Origin: an uncultured Pelagibacteraceae bacterium
GTDB taxonomy: Bacteria > Pseudomonadota > Alphaproteobacteria > Pelagibacterales > Pelagibacteraceae
Direction of reading: 5' to 3'
NCBI GenBank assembly: GCA_902561465.1
Contig: CACEPH010000009.1
Coordinates: 1 to 32,461 of the forward strand
Length of the DNA: 32,461 nt
Shown: positions 6,909 through 14,886 of the stretch, piece by piece
Layout: each line of letters begins with the position of its first letter
Numbering within the stretch: the first letter of the stretch is position 1
The notes under the pieces: generated by a model
The model's database searches: none
Seen by the model: the letters and a program-made list of their open reading frames with translations, nothing else
Told to the model about the DNA's origin: nothing
Program-made: the position numbers and the translations under genes

Positions 6909-8144
6909 ATGAGATTTAGTAGAAAAATTTCTCCAGATACAAGACCAAAACAAAATTTTGTAACCAAAAAAAGATTAAGAGAAGATGAAATAAATTTTCA
7001 TAAACTTAGATCTTACAGGCTAGATAGAGTTAAAAAAGAATTAGAAAAAAATAATCTTGAAGCATGCTTATTATTTGATCCAGTAAACGTTAGGTACACT
7101 TTAGACACTACAAATATGAGCGTTTATCATATGCATAATCTCACTAGATATTGTTTTGTTCCAGTTAATGGACCTGTCATACTATATGAGTATTTTAATT
7201 GCGAAAATTTATCTAACCATTTGAATTTAATAGATGAAATAAGGCCAGCAATAACTTGGGATTATTTTAGCAATGGCGATCAAGCAAGTTCACAATTAAA
7301 GAAATGGATTAACGAAATTAAGGATTTATCAAATTCTTATTTTAAAAGTAAAAAAATTGCAATTGATGTTATTAATGGTCCAGCAGTAATAGCTTTAAAT
7401 AAAGAAAATATTCAAGTAGTAGATGCCAAATTAATTCTTGAACAAGCAAGAGTTATTAAATCTCCTGAAGAATTAAAATGTATGAGAGCGGCTATCGACG
7501 TTGCAGAAATTGGTGTAAATAAAATGAGAGAAGAATTAAAGGCAGGAATGACAGAAGATGAGCTTTGGTCAATCTTACATAAAACTAATATAGAGCATGG
7601 TGGTGAATGGATTGAATGTAGAATTTTATCTTCAGGCGAAAGAACAAATCCCTGGATGCAAGAAAGTAGTAATAAAGTCATTCAACATGGAGAGATAGTA
7701 TCTTTTGATACTGATATGGTTGGTCCTTACGGATATTGCGCAGATATATCCAGAGCTTTTGTTGTAGGCCATCAGTTTAATGATGAGCAAAAAAAAATAT
7801 ATTTAATGGGGGTCGAACATATAAATTATAATTCTAGATTAATTAAACCTGGAGTCTCATTTAAAGAATTCACTGAAAAATCATGGAAACTACCAGAGGA
7901 ATATTATAGCAATAGATATCCCTGTATGGTTCATGGAATAGGCCTTTGCGATGAGTGGCCGCTAATAAAATACCCAACGGATGGAGGTCAAAGAGAAGGT
8001 CGTTTTGAAAAAAATATGACTATTACAGTTGAATCTTATATTGGAAAAGTTGGAGGTAAAGAAGGAGTAAAATTAGAACAACAATATTTAGTTGGTGAAA
8101 ATGGACTTGAGTTAATGTCCCACCATCCTTTAGAAAATTTGTAG
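6909..8144 (+). CDS. M24-fold protein, DddP-like (DMSP lyase family or related onium lyase)
   Basis: A 411-residue protein of the M24 (creatinase/aminopeptidase P) fold with an N-terminal creatinase domain and C-terminal pita-bread domain. Metal-ligand candidates are Asp267, Asp269 (FDTDMVGPYGYCADIS), Asp279, His342 (VHGIGLCDEWP), Glu375 (TVESYIG) and Glu390 (KLEQQYLV). The extra Asp in FDTD and the spacings (D+2, D+12; H to D of 6; E to E of 15) equal those I recall for the DMSP lyase DddP (Asp295, 297, 307; His371 with catalytic base Asp377; Glu406, 421), so Asp348 would be the base. DddP splits DMSP into DMS and acrylate without peptidase activity. In this operon the true substrate may be another onium compound formed by its neighbours. 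It starts one base after the Rieske gene. Confidence 0.75.
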   Translation: MRFSRKISPDTRPKQNFVTKKRLREDEINFHKLRSYRLDRVKKELEKNNLEACLLFDPVNVRYTLDTTNMSVYHMHNLTRYCFVPVNGPVILYEYFNCENLSNHLNLIDEIRPAITWDYFSNGDQASSQLKKWINEIKDLSNSYFKSKKIAIDVINGPAVIALNKENIQVVDAKLILEQARVIKSPEELKCMRAAIDVAEIGVNKMREELKAGMTEDELWSILHKTNIEHGGEWIECRILSSGERTNPWMQESSNKVIQHGEIVSFDTDMVGPYGYCADISRAFVVGHQFNDEQKKIYLMGVEHINYNSRLIKPGVSFKEFTEKSWKLPEEYYSNRYPCMVHGIGLCDEWPLIKYPTDGGQREGRFEKNMTITVESYIGKVGGKEGVKLEQQYLVGENGLELMSHHPLENL

Positions 8145-8151
8145 TTTAAAA

Positions 8152-9003
8152 ATGAATAATAGATTAGAAAACATAATCAATCTTAAAAAATATCCAATCC
8201 AGGATTTAGATTCTCCATTAATAAAAGAATTAATAAAAAAATGTAAAAGTGATTTAGACAAATTTAGTTGTGCTACTGTTCCTAATTTTATTTTACCCAA
8301 ATCTTTAAAAATAATGAATGCAGAGTTAGAAAAACAACTTGATGAAGTTTATATGTCAAAGCAAAGTATAAACGCATATTTATATTCAAAAGACGATCCT
8401 TCATTACCTAAAGACCATCCAAAAAGAATATTTATGGATCGTTACAATGGATATTTAAACTCTGATGTTTTTCCAAAAGATTCTGAGATGAAATTCCTTT
8501 ATGAACAAGATGAACTTTTAAATTTTGTGTCAGCTTGTCTTGGAATATCACCAATTTATCGATGGGCCGACCCTTTAGCTTGTCATGCTTATAATGTTAT
8601 GAAACCAGACGGTATTCTTCCTTGGCATTTTGATAGCTGCGAATTTACTTTAAGTTTCATGATACAAAAACCTGAGAAAGGTGGAATATTTGAGTATTGC
8701 CCCAACATACGTGAACCTGGAAATGAAAAATTAGAAGAAGTTAAAAAAGTGCTTGATGGAGATCGTAAAAGAGTTCGTCAATTAAAATTAGAACCAGGTG
8801 ATCTTCAAATATTTAAAGGACGTTTTACTCTTCACCGTGTAACAAAAATAGAAGGAAATCGTTCTAGATATCTTTGTATACCAGCTTATGTTCTTGATCC
8901 TTGGAGAGTAAACACTCCTGAACATTCAAAAGCTATATATGGAAAAGTATTGCCAATTCATATTGAAAGAAATAAACCTAGATCGGATGGTTTAGCAGAC
9001 TGA
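8152..9003 (+). CDS. Fe(II)/2-oxoglutarate-dependent oxygenase (PhyH/ArpA-like)
   Basis: A 283-residue protein with the facial triad of the Fe(II)/2-oxoglutarate oxygenases: His159 and Asp161 in LPWHFDSCEF, and His228 in FKGRFTLHRV, with Arg238 (GNRSRY) ten residues later as the likely 2-oxoglutarate carboxylate anchor. The segment KLEPGDLQIFKGRFTLHRVT resembles the loosely defined PhyH/ArpA-like group seen in marine alphaproteobacteria. It should hydroxylate an unactivated carbon, releasing CO2 and succinate. In context it could install the hydroxyl that the carnitine-dehydrogenase-like enzyme two genes downstream then oxidises, by analogy with gamma-butyrobetaine hydroxylase followed by carnitine dehydrogenase. 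That order is inference. Its TGA shares one base with the next ATG (TGATG). Confidence 0.82.
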   Translation: MNNRLENIINLKKYPIQDLDSPLIKELIKKCKSDLDKFSCATVPNFILPKSLKIMNAELEKQLDEVYMSKQSINAYLYSKDDPSLPKDHPKRIFMDRYNGYLNSDVFPKDSEMKFLYEQDELLNFVSACLGISPIYRWADPLACHAYNVMKPDGILPWHFDSCEFTLSFMIQKPEKGGIFEYCPNIREPGNEKLEEVKKVLDGDRKRVRQLKLEPGDLQIFKGRFTLHRVTKIEGNRSRYLCIPAYVLDPWRVNTPEHSKAIYGKVLPIHIERNKPRSDGLAD

Positions 9004-9734
9004 TGAAAAAAAATATTAATGAAGCTGAATGGAAAGTCAGAGTCGATCTTGCGGCTATGTTTAGACTAACTCACATGATGGGTTGGGATGATACTGTTTG
9101 GAATCATATAACTGCAAGAACACCTGGAACAGATCATACTTTTTTTATGCATCAATTTGGACTTGTTTACGAAGAAGTAAAAGCCTCCAACTTAATTAAA
9201 GTAGATGAAAATGGTAAAATTCTTGAAGGACCTTCTGATGTTAATACAGCAGGATTTATAATTCATAGCGCTGTACATTTAAATCATCCAAAAAATAAAT
9301 TTGTTTTTCATGCTCATCCTCCAAAAGCTATAGCAGCTACAGCATTAAAAGATGGAATTCCATATTTAGTTCAGGACTCAGCAATGCTCTATGGAAAAGT
9401 TGGTTATCATGATTGGGAAGGTTTATCGATTGATAAAGATGAAAGATTCAGAATTGCTGAAAATCTTGGAGAAAATAAAGTCTTAATTATGAAAAATCAT
9501 GGTTTGCTAACTGTCGGCGAAACTGCAGGTGAATCTTTTATGAATATGTATTATGCGGTAAGAATGTGCGAAGTCGCTACACAAGCTCAAGGCTCTGGTC
9601 TAAAATTAGAAATTTCAACTAAAGAATTATGGAAAAAATCACAAAAGCAATATGATGCTTTTTCACCAGGACCAAATGAATGGCCAGCTTTACTTAGAAG
9701 ATGTGACGCTGTCGATCCTTCTTACAAAGAATAA
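9003..9734 (+). CDS. Class II aldolase/adducin family protein
   Basis: A 243-residue protein of the class II (zinc) aldolase/adducin fold. The metal-binding histidines are visible as His103 and His105 (FHAHPPKAIA) and His166 (KNHGLLTVGET). Other family segments are WNHITARTPG near the N-terminus and the C-terminal helix SFMNMYYAVRMCEVATQAQ. The length is typical. Members cleave or decarboxylate beta-hydroxy or keto compounds or act as epimerases, and substrates cannot be inferred from the motif alone. Here it is coupled to the upstream 2-oxoglutarate oxygenase (1-base overlap) and lies 2 bases before the carnitine-dehydrogenase-like gene, so a retro-aldol C-C cleavage of a hydroxylated intermediate is a reasonable but unproven role. 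Confidence 0.85.
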   Translation: MKKNINEAEWKVRVDLAAMFRLTHMMGWDDTVWNHITARTPGTDHTFFMHQFGLVYEEVKASNLIKVDENGKILEGPSDVNTAGFIIHSAVHLNHPKNKFVFHAHPPKAIAATALKDGIPYLVQDSAMLYGKVGYHDWEGLSIDKDERFRIAENLGENKVLIMKNHGLLTVGETAGESFMNMYYAVRMCEVATQAQGSGLKLEISTKELWKKSQKQYDAFSPGPNEWPALLRRCDAVDPSYKE

Positions 9735-9736
9735 TT

Positions 9737-10684
9737 ATGTCAAATATTATAAATAAAGTTGCCATCATAGGCACTGGAGTTATTGGAGCTGGTTGGATTA
9801 TTAGATGTTTAGCTCACAATAAAAAAGTTGTTGCGTTTGACAAAGACCTAAAATTAAAAAAAAAATTAGTTTCTGAGATAAAACGTACTTGGCCTTATGT
9901 AAAAAAATTATTTAATAAAAAGAAACTTAATTTGAAAAATTTTAAATATGTTACTTCAATAGAAAATGCTCTTGAAGAATCTGACTTTATTCAGGAATGT
10001 GCAACAGAAAATTATAGAATAAAAACAAAGTTAATGAGTATTATTAGTAAATATGCAAAGCCTAATGCTATTATTTCATCTAGCTCGTCTGGTCTACTTC
10101 CAACAAGAATATATTCCAAATGTAAAAATCCAGCGCGAACAATGATTGGGCATCCTTTTAATCCTGTTTATATGTGCCCTGGAGTTGAGATCGTCCCTGG
10201 AAAAAAAACGAAAAAGAAATTTTTAAATAAAGCTAATAAATTTTACAAATCAATATCAATGAATCCAATCATGGTAAAAAAAGAATTGCCTGGTTATTTA
10301 GCGGACAGACTTCAAGAAGCTTTGTGGAGAGAAGCTTTGCATATAGTCAATGAAGGTTATGCATCAACTAAAGATTTGGATAGATCAATTGAAGATGGTC
10401 CAGGTTTAAGGTGGTCATTAATGGGAATATTTTTAACTTATCATTTAGCTGGTGGCAAAGCAGGGATGAAACATATGCTAGAACAATTTGGTCCTGCATT
10501 AAAATTACCTTGGACTAAATTGAAAGCTCCAAAACTTTCTAAAAAATTATCATCAAGAGTTATCACAGGTACTAGACAACAGGCGAAGGGAAAGTCTGTT
10601 GCTATGATTTCTAATATAAGAGATGAATATTTGGTTAATCTTCAAAAACTTAGAAAAAAATACGAAAATAAAATTAGAAAATGA
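9737..10684 (+). CDS. L-carnitine dehydrogenase-like 3-hydroxyacyl-CoA dehydrogenase family protein
   Basis: A 315-residue NAD-dependent dehydrogenase. The Rossmann motif is IGTGVIGAG (Gly12, Gly14, Gly17), with Asp34 (AFD) closing strand 2, which indicates NAD rather than NADP. The catalytic dyad is probably His138 (GHPFNP) with Glu150. Unlike fatty-acid enzymes it continues into LADRLQEALWREALHIVNEG and GLRWSLMGIFLTYHLAGG, both highly characteristic of L-carnitine 3-dehydrogenase as I remember it, and the length agrees. Expected reaction is oxidation of a free 3-hydroxy acid carrying a cationic tail to a 3-oxo acid. The usual carnitine partners (beta-keto acid cleavage enzyme of the DUF849 type, betainyl-CoA thioesterase) are missing here, so the substrate may be a carnitine analogue. 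It overlaps the next gene by 4 bases (ATGA). Confidence 0.82.
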   Translation: MSNIINKVAIIGTGVIGAGWIIRCLAHNKKVVAFDKDLKLKKKLVSEIKRTWPYVKKLFNKKKLNLKNFKYVTSIENALEESDFIQECATENYRIKTKLMSIISKYAKPNAIISSSSSGLLPTRIYSKCKNPARTMIGHPFNPVYMCPGVEIVPGKKTKKKFLNKANKFYKSISMNPIMVKKELPGYLADRLQEALWREALHIVNEGYASTKDLDRSIEDGPGLRWSLMGIFLTYHLAGGKAGMKHMLEQFGPALKLPWTKLKAPKLSKKLSSRVITGTRQQAKGKSVAMISNIRDEYLVNLQKLRKKYENKIRK

Positions 10685-11901
10685 TCTCCATAAATAAATT
10701 AAACGATATTGTAGATAATGGACTTTGTATTGGCTGCGGGCTTTGTCAAAGTATTGCTGGTAAAGAAAATATAGAAGTATCAATGACTGCTAAGGGCAGA
10801 CTTGAGCCAAAAGAAATAGGTAAAATTAGTCCAGAAGTTTTTAATAAAATATTAAATGTTTGTCCTGGAACAATAGTTGAGGGACTCCCTAAAGAAGAGG
10901 TAGCTTCTAATTCTGAAAATAATCTTGTTTGGGGGTATTATTTATCTCTTTTCTATTCATGGTCTACCGATAAAAAAATAAGATTTGAAAGCTCGACAGG
11001 CGGTTTGCTAAATGGATTATCTCTTTATTTGCTAGAATCAAAAAAAGTAAAATTCATTATGCATACGGATGCTAATCCAAAAAAACCAATGCGTAGTGTT
11101 TCTAAATTTAGTTATAATAAGGAAGAGCTTTTAGGAAATGAAAGTCGCTCAAGATATGGCCCCGCCTCACCCTTGGACAGATTTCATGAAGCTCTTGATT
11201 TAAAACAACCTTTTGCTTTTGTTGGCAAACCTTGTGATATCAGTGCAGTTAGACAACTTGCTAAAATAGATTCTAGAGTAAATAAATTTTGTAAATATTT
11301 ATTAACTTTAGTATGCGGAGGCTTTGCAGAATTTACCAAATCACAAGATTTTATTGAAAGTTTTAAAGTGAAAGAAGATGAATTATCTATTTTTAGATAT
11401 AGAGGTTATGGAAATCCTGGAAGGATGTATATTAAAACAAAAGATGGTCGTGAACATGATAGAGAATATAATTCTTTTTGGGGTGAAGAATCCACATGGA
11501 GAGTTCCTTTCAGATGTAAAATATGTCCGGACGCAATCGGTGAAAGTGCAGATGTAGCAGCTCTAGATACATGGAGAGGCGGTTCTCCTAAAAGTGAAGA
11601 TGAAGGTTTTAATGCAGCTATTGTCAGAACTAAAAAAGGACTAGATTTGATAAATAGTGCAGCTAAAGCTGGATTTATTCACATTGGAGACAAATTAAAA
11701 ATAGAAGATATTGATGACTTCCAACCTCATCAGGTTAATAAAAAAAAAGCGGTTTATGCCAGACATCTTGGGATGACAAAAAATGATGTGCCTGCTATCA
11801 ATACAAAAGGATTAAGAATTAAAGAATTATATAAATTAAATAGTGATGATTTTAATAAAAAAGAAGAATTGGGTGTGAGCAAAAGATTAAAAAAAATTTA
11901 A
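10681..11901 (+). CDS. Coenzyme F420 hydrogenase/dehydrogenase beta-subunit (FrhB) family flavin/Fe-S protein
   Basis: A 406-residue protein with a [4Fe-4S] cluster motif at the N-terminus, Cys16-Ile-Gly-Cys19-Gly-Leu-Cys22, completed by Cys61-Pro. Family segments follow: ESSTGGLLNGL, FVGKPCDISAVRQL (Cys184), VCGGF (Cys211), and FRCKICPDAIGESADVA (Cys278, Cys281), which suggests a second cluster next to a flavin site. These are hallmarks of the FrhB superfamily, which also contains ferredoxin-dependent reductases that use FAD and not F420, such as plant 7-hydroxymethyl-chlorophyll a reductase. No F420 biosynthesis gene is seen in this window, so FAD is the likely cofactor. In this operon it might be the electron donor for the Rieske oxygenase or a reductase of a pathway intermediate; both are inference. 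Confidence 0.85.
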   Translation: MISINKLNDIVDNGLCIGCGLCQSIAGKENIEVSMTAKGRLEPKEIGKISPEVFNKILNVCPGTIVEGLPKEEVASNSENNLVWGYYLSLFYSWSTDKKIRFESSTGGLLNGLSLYLLESKKVKFIMHTDANPKKPMRSVSKFSYNKEELLGNESRSRYGPASPLDRFHEALDLKQPFAFVGKPCDISAVRQLAKIDSRVNKFCKYLLTLVCGGFAEFTKSQDFIESFKVKEDELSIFRYRGYGNPGRMYIKTKDGREHDREYNSFWGEESTWRVPFRCKICPDAIGESADVAALDTWRGGSPKSEDEGFNAAIVRTKKGLDLINSAAKAGFIHIGDKLKIEDIDDFQPHQVNKKKAVYARHLGMTKNDVPAINTKGLRIKELYKLNSDDFNKKEELGVSKRLKKI

Positions 11902-11906
11902 TTAAT

Positions 11907-12545
11907 ATGAAAAAAGAAAACTTGCCAAATAAAATTCCTGTTTTTCCTTTATCCAACGCAATATTTTTTCCAAGAACAGTATTGCCACTGAATATTTTTG
12001 AAGATCGTTACTTACAACTTGTTAACGATTGTATGAAAGGAAAAAGAATGTTTGGTATGGTACAACCAAGAAATAGTAAGGGAATGTCACCAGAAGTTTA
12101 TAGTATAGGTTGCCTAGGAAAAATAATAAGCTTTAACGAAACAACAGATAAAAGATTTATAATTACACTCTTAGGATTAACACGATTTAAAATAAAAAAA
12201 GAGCTCGAGGAAAAAAAATTATATAGAAGTTTTGAAGTTGATTATTCTGAGTTTTTAACTGACTTAGAAACAAAAAAAGATGAATCTTTTATTGGTGAAA
12301 AAAAAGACTTATTGAATAAAATACAAATCTTTTTTGAAAAAATTAATTATCCAGTAAACTATAATGAATTATCTAAGCTTGATCTGGATGAATTGATTAA
12401 TAATGTGAGTATGATCTCTCCTTTCTCCATTGAAGAAAAACAAAAATTAATAGAAACAAAAAAAATAGATAATAAAATTAAGATATTTAACGAAATAATT
12501 AATTTTAATCTTTTAGATTATGAAGAAAACAAAACAGTTCAATAA
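11907..12545 (+). CDS. LON peptidase N-terminal (substrate-binding) domain protein
   Basis: A 212-residue protein containing only the Lon N-terminal domain: it starts with IPVFPLSNAIFFPRTVLPLNIFEDRYLQLV, shown here by its PLS-x6-P-x4-PL-x-IFE core (residues about 11-33), and lacks the AAA and protease domains of Lon. Free-standing Lon N-domain proteins are common in alphaproteobacteria, usually as housekeeping genes of unknown role; some relatives bind substrates as ubiquitin-ligase adaptors (cereblon) in eukaryotes. It starts 5 bases after the FrhB-like gene and is the last gene of the + strand operon, so it is probably a passenger in transcription and not a pathway enzyme. Its stop is 9 bases from that of the convergent aldehyde dehydrogenase. 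Confidence 0.85.
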   Translation: MKKENLPNKIPVFPLSNAIFFPRTVLPLNIFEDRYLQLVNDCMKGKRMFGMVQPRNSKGMSPEVYSIGCLGKIISFNETTDKRFIITLLGLTRFKIKKELEEKKLYRSFEVDYSEFLTDLETKKDESFIGEKKDLLNKIQIFFEKINYPVNYNELSKLDLDELINNVSMISPFSIEEKQKLIETKKIDNKIKIFNEIINFNLLDYEENKTVQ

Positions 12546-12554
12546 TAAATTTGA

Positions 12555-13988
12555 TTAGTTCCAACCGCCAACTGTTTTGACTTCTAAAAATTCTATTAAA
12601 CCTTCCGTTCCAGCTTCTCGTCCAATGCCAGAATGCTTGTATCCGCCGAAGGGAGAAGCGACAGCTATACCAACTCCATTAACATCTACCATTCCAGATC
12701 TAAGTTTTCTTGCAACTCTTTTAACTTTTTCTTTATCTTGGGTTTGAATATAATTTGTCAAACCATATGGAGTGTCATTTGCTATTGTGACAGCTTCTTC
12801 TTCATTTTCAAAAGGAATTATAGATAACACTGGGCCAAAGATTTCAGTTCTTGCTATCTCCATTTGATTATTAACATCAGCAAAAACAGTTGGTTTTACA
12901 TAATAACCTTTTTCTAAACCTTTAGGTTTACCAGTTCCCCCGGCAACTAATTTTGCTCCTTCATCTATTCCTTTTTGAATTAGAGTTTGAATTTTTTTAA
13001 ATTGCACTTCAGAAACTACTGGTCCAATATGATCACCGTCCTTTTGTGGAGAATCTACCTTAGTATTATTTGCTAAATCTTTAACTTTTTCTACAGTTTC
13101 GTTGTAAATTGACTTTTCAACAAGCATTCTTGTGGGAGCATTACAAGATTGTCCTGAATTTCTAAAACATCTTAGAACACCTCTCGCTATCGCATCGGAA
13201 TCTGCGTCTTTAAAAATTATATTTGCACCTTTTCCACCTAATTCTAAACTTATTCTTTTAAAATCTTTTGCAGCATTTTGAGAAATTAATGCACCAGCTC
13301 TTGTTGATCCAGTAAAAGAAATCATATCAATATCAGGATGGCTGGTTAAAGCATCTCCAGTAATAGCTCCATCTCCATTTACTAAATTAAAAACTCCTGA
13401 AGGAAACTTAGCCTCATCAATCATTTCTGCAAGCAACATTGATGACAAAGGTGCTATCTCGGATGGTTTTAAAACTACTGTGCATGCTGATGCTAGTGCA
13501 GGAATTACTTTTAGATTAACTTGATTTATTGGCCAATTCCAAGGTGTAATTAAAGCACAGACACCCTTTGGTTCATACAATAATTTTTGATTATTTTTTT
13601 CTTCTCCTAGATCTTTTTCAAATTTAAAATTTTTTAATATATTTTTAAAAGATTTAATGTGGCTAGCTCCTGTTGCAGCCTGCATTTCCGTCGAAAATTT
13701 CATGGGAGCTCCCATCTCAAGGGTAATGAGTTTTGCCATTTCTGCCCATCGTTTTTTATAAATAACATATAATTTTTCTAATAATTCTAATCTTTCTTCT
13801 TTTTTTGAAAAAGCCCAAGTTTCAAAAGCTTTTTTAGCAGCACTAACCGCTTTATCTATATCCTTTTTTCCACCAAGTGATATTTCTGCACACGGCTCTT
13901 CATTTGAAGGATCAATTACTCTGTAATTTCTTGGCTCTACTGGAGAAACCCATTTTCCATTAATGTAAAAATTTTTTTTATCTAGCAT
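12555..13988 (-). CDS. NAD(P)-dependent aldehyde dehydrogenase
   Basis: A 477-residue member of the aldehyde dehydrogenase superfamily with all main catalytic features: Asn151 in ITPWNWP, Glu249 in LELGGKGANI, and the nucleophile Cys282 in RNSGQSCNAPTRM. FTGSTRAG marks the NAD-binding loop and PFGGYKHSGIGREAG the C-terminal oligomerisation strand. It follows the betaine-type permease gene by only 5 bases on the minus strand, after the binding-protein gene, so it is probably co-transcribed with uptake. An aldehyde from an imported methylated amine or alcohol is a sensible substrate, for example betaine aldehyde or a product of the nearby Rieske pathway, but residues that would set specificity cannot be judged from memory. 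Confidence 0.92.
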   Translation of the reverse strand: MLDKKNFYINGKWVSPVEPRNYRVIDPSNEEPCAEISLGGKKDIDKAVSAAKKAFETWAFSKKEERLELLEKLYVIYKKRWAEMAKLITLEMGAPMKFSTEMQAATGASHIKSFKNILKNFKFEKDLGEEKNNQKLLYEPKGVCALITPWNWPINQVNLKVIPALASACTVVLKPSEIAPLSSMLLAEMIDEAKFPSGVFNLVNGDGAITGDALTSHPDIDMISFTGSTRAGALISQNAAKDFKRISLELGGKGANIIFKDADSDAIARGVLRCFRNSGQSCNAPTRMLVEKSIYNETVEKVKDLANNTKVDSPQKDGDHIGPVVSEVQFKKIQTLIQKGIDEGAKLVAGGTGKPKGLEKGYYVKPTVFADVNNQMEIARTEIFGPVLSIIPFENEEEAVTIANDTPYGLTNYIQTQDKEKVKRVARKLRSGMVDVNGVGIAVASPFGGYKHSGIGREAGTEGLIEFLEVKTVGGWN

Positions 13989-13993
13989 TTTTC

Positions 13994-14878
13994 TTACTTT
14001 TTATATCCCCTATGTTTTTGTATTCTACGACCGTACTCTTGTGCAATTCTATCAAAAATAATTGCTAAAGCTACTATTGCTAAGCCGTTTAAAAGCCCTA
14101 AAGCAAGATATTGATTTAAAACGGCTCGCAAAATTGGCACACCTAAGCCTTTTACACCGATCATTGAAGCTATTACAACCATTGCTAAAGCCATCATAAT
14201 TGTTTGGTTTACTCCGGCAAAAACGGTTGGAAGCGCTAGTGGAATTTGTACTGTTTTTAATTTTTGAAATGTTGTAGCTCCATAAGCTGTGCTAGCTTCT
14301 AAAGTTTCCTTATCAACCTCTCGAATTCCAAGATTTGTTAATCTTATTATTGGTGGAACTGCATATATACAAATAGCTATCAATCCAGGAACTTTTCCAA
14401 TGCCAAGTAGCATAAGTATTGGAATTAAATATACGAAACTTGGAATTGTTTGCATCATATCTAGAACAGGTAGTATTGTTCTTTCTACTCTATCTGAGCG
14501 AGACATCCATACTCCTACAGGTATTCCTGCAGTCATACATATAATTACACATACAGTTATAATTGCTACCGTAGCCATGGTATCTATCCACATGCCAAAA
14601 TAACCAATAAAGAAGAAAGCTAGTGCAGCTCCAAGTACAAGCTTCCAATTTTTTGAACCTAACCAAGCTAACCCACAAATAACTGCTATTACTATTGGCC
14701 AAGGAGAATTAATTAATAGTTTTTCTAACCAAACCAAAAAATATAATAATGGATCAAAAAATGCTTCTATAGCATCACCGTATGTTCTAGAAAAATCTCT
14801 AAAAGCAAAATCAATTCCCTTTCTCATTTCCATGAGAGCTGTACGATCCATTACGGGAAATTTTGTTAAAAATTCCAT
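13994..14878 (-). CDS. proW: ABC transporter permease, glycine betaine/proline (ProW) type
   Basis: A 294-residue inner-membrane permease. The N-terminal part is amphipathic, followed by about six to seven transmembrane helices from residue 55. The EAA-type coupling loop that contacts the ATPase is visible as EASTAYGATTFQKLKTVQIPLALP (core EAS...G...L), preceded by MQTIPSFVYLIPILMLLGIG, a hallmark of the OpuA/ProW group. It lies downstream of the binding protein gene, separated by a strong terminator hairpin, and 5 bases before the aldehyde dehydrogenase. No ATPase gene is adjacent. A GAGG stands 4 bases before the ATG, directly after the terminator T-run. It is paralogous to the permease at 31432-32454. 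Confidence 0.9.
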   Translation of the reverse strand: MEFLTKFPVMDRTALMEMRKGIDFAFRDFSRTYGDAIEAFFDPLLYFLVWLEKLLINSPWPIVIAVICGLAWLGSKNWKLVLGAALAFFFIGYFGMWIDTMATVAIITVCVIICMTAGIPVGVWMSRSDRVERTILPVLDMMQTIPSFVYLIPILMLLGIGKVPGLIAICIYAVPPIIRLTNLGIREVDKETLEASTAYGATTFQKLKTVQIPLALPTVFAGVNQTIMMALAMVVIASMIGVKGLGVPILRAVLNQYLALGLLNGLAIVALAIIFDRIAQEYGRRIQKHRGYKK

Positions 14879-14886
14879 TTTGCCTC

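Noticed and set aside
7412-7681. 89-codon minus-strand frame opposite the DddP-like gene
   Set aside because: It lies wholly antisense to a gene with well-placed catalytic residues; serine/leucine-rich nonsense composition.
6909-8144. Annotation as a simple Xaa-Pro aminopeptidase
   Set aside because: The FDTD motif, the Asp six residues after the metal His and the operon context fit DddP-type lyases better than peptidases.
12585-13988. Assigning the aldehyde dehydrogenase as betaine aldehyde dehydrogenase (betB)
   Set aside because: No choline dehydrogenase or betI is adjacent and specificity residues cannot be judged; a general name is safer.
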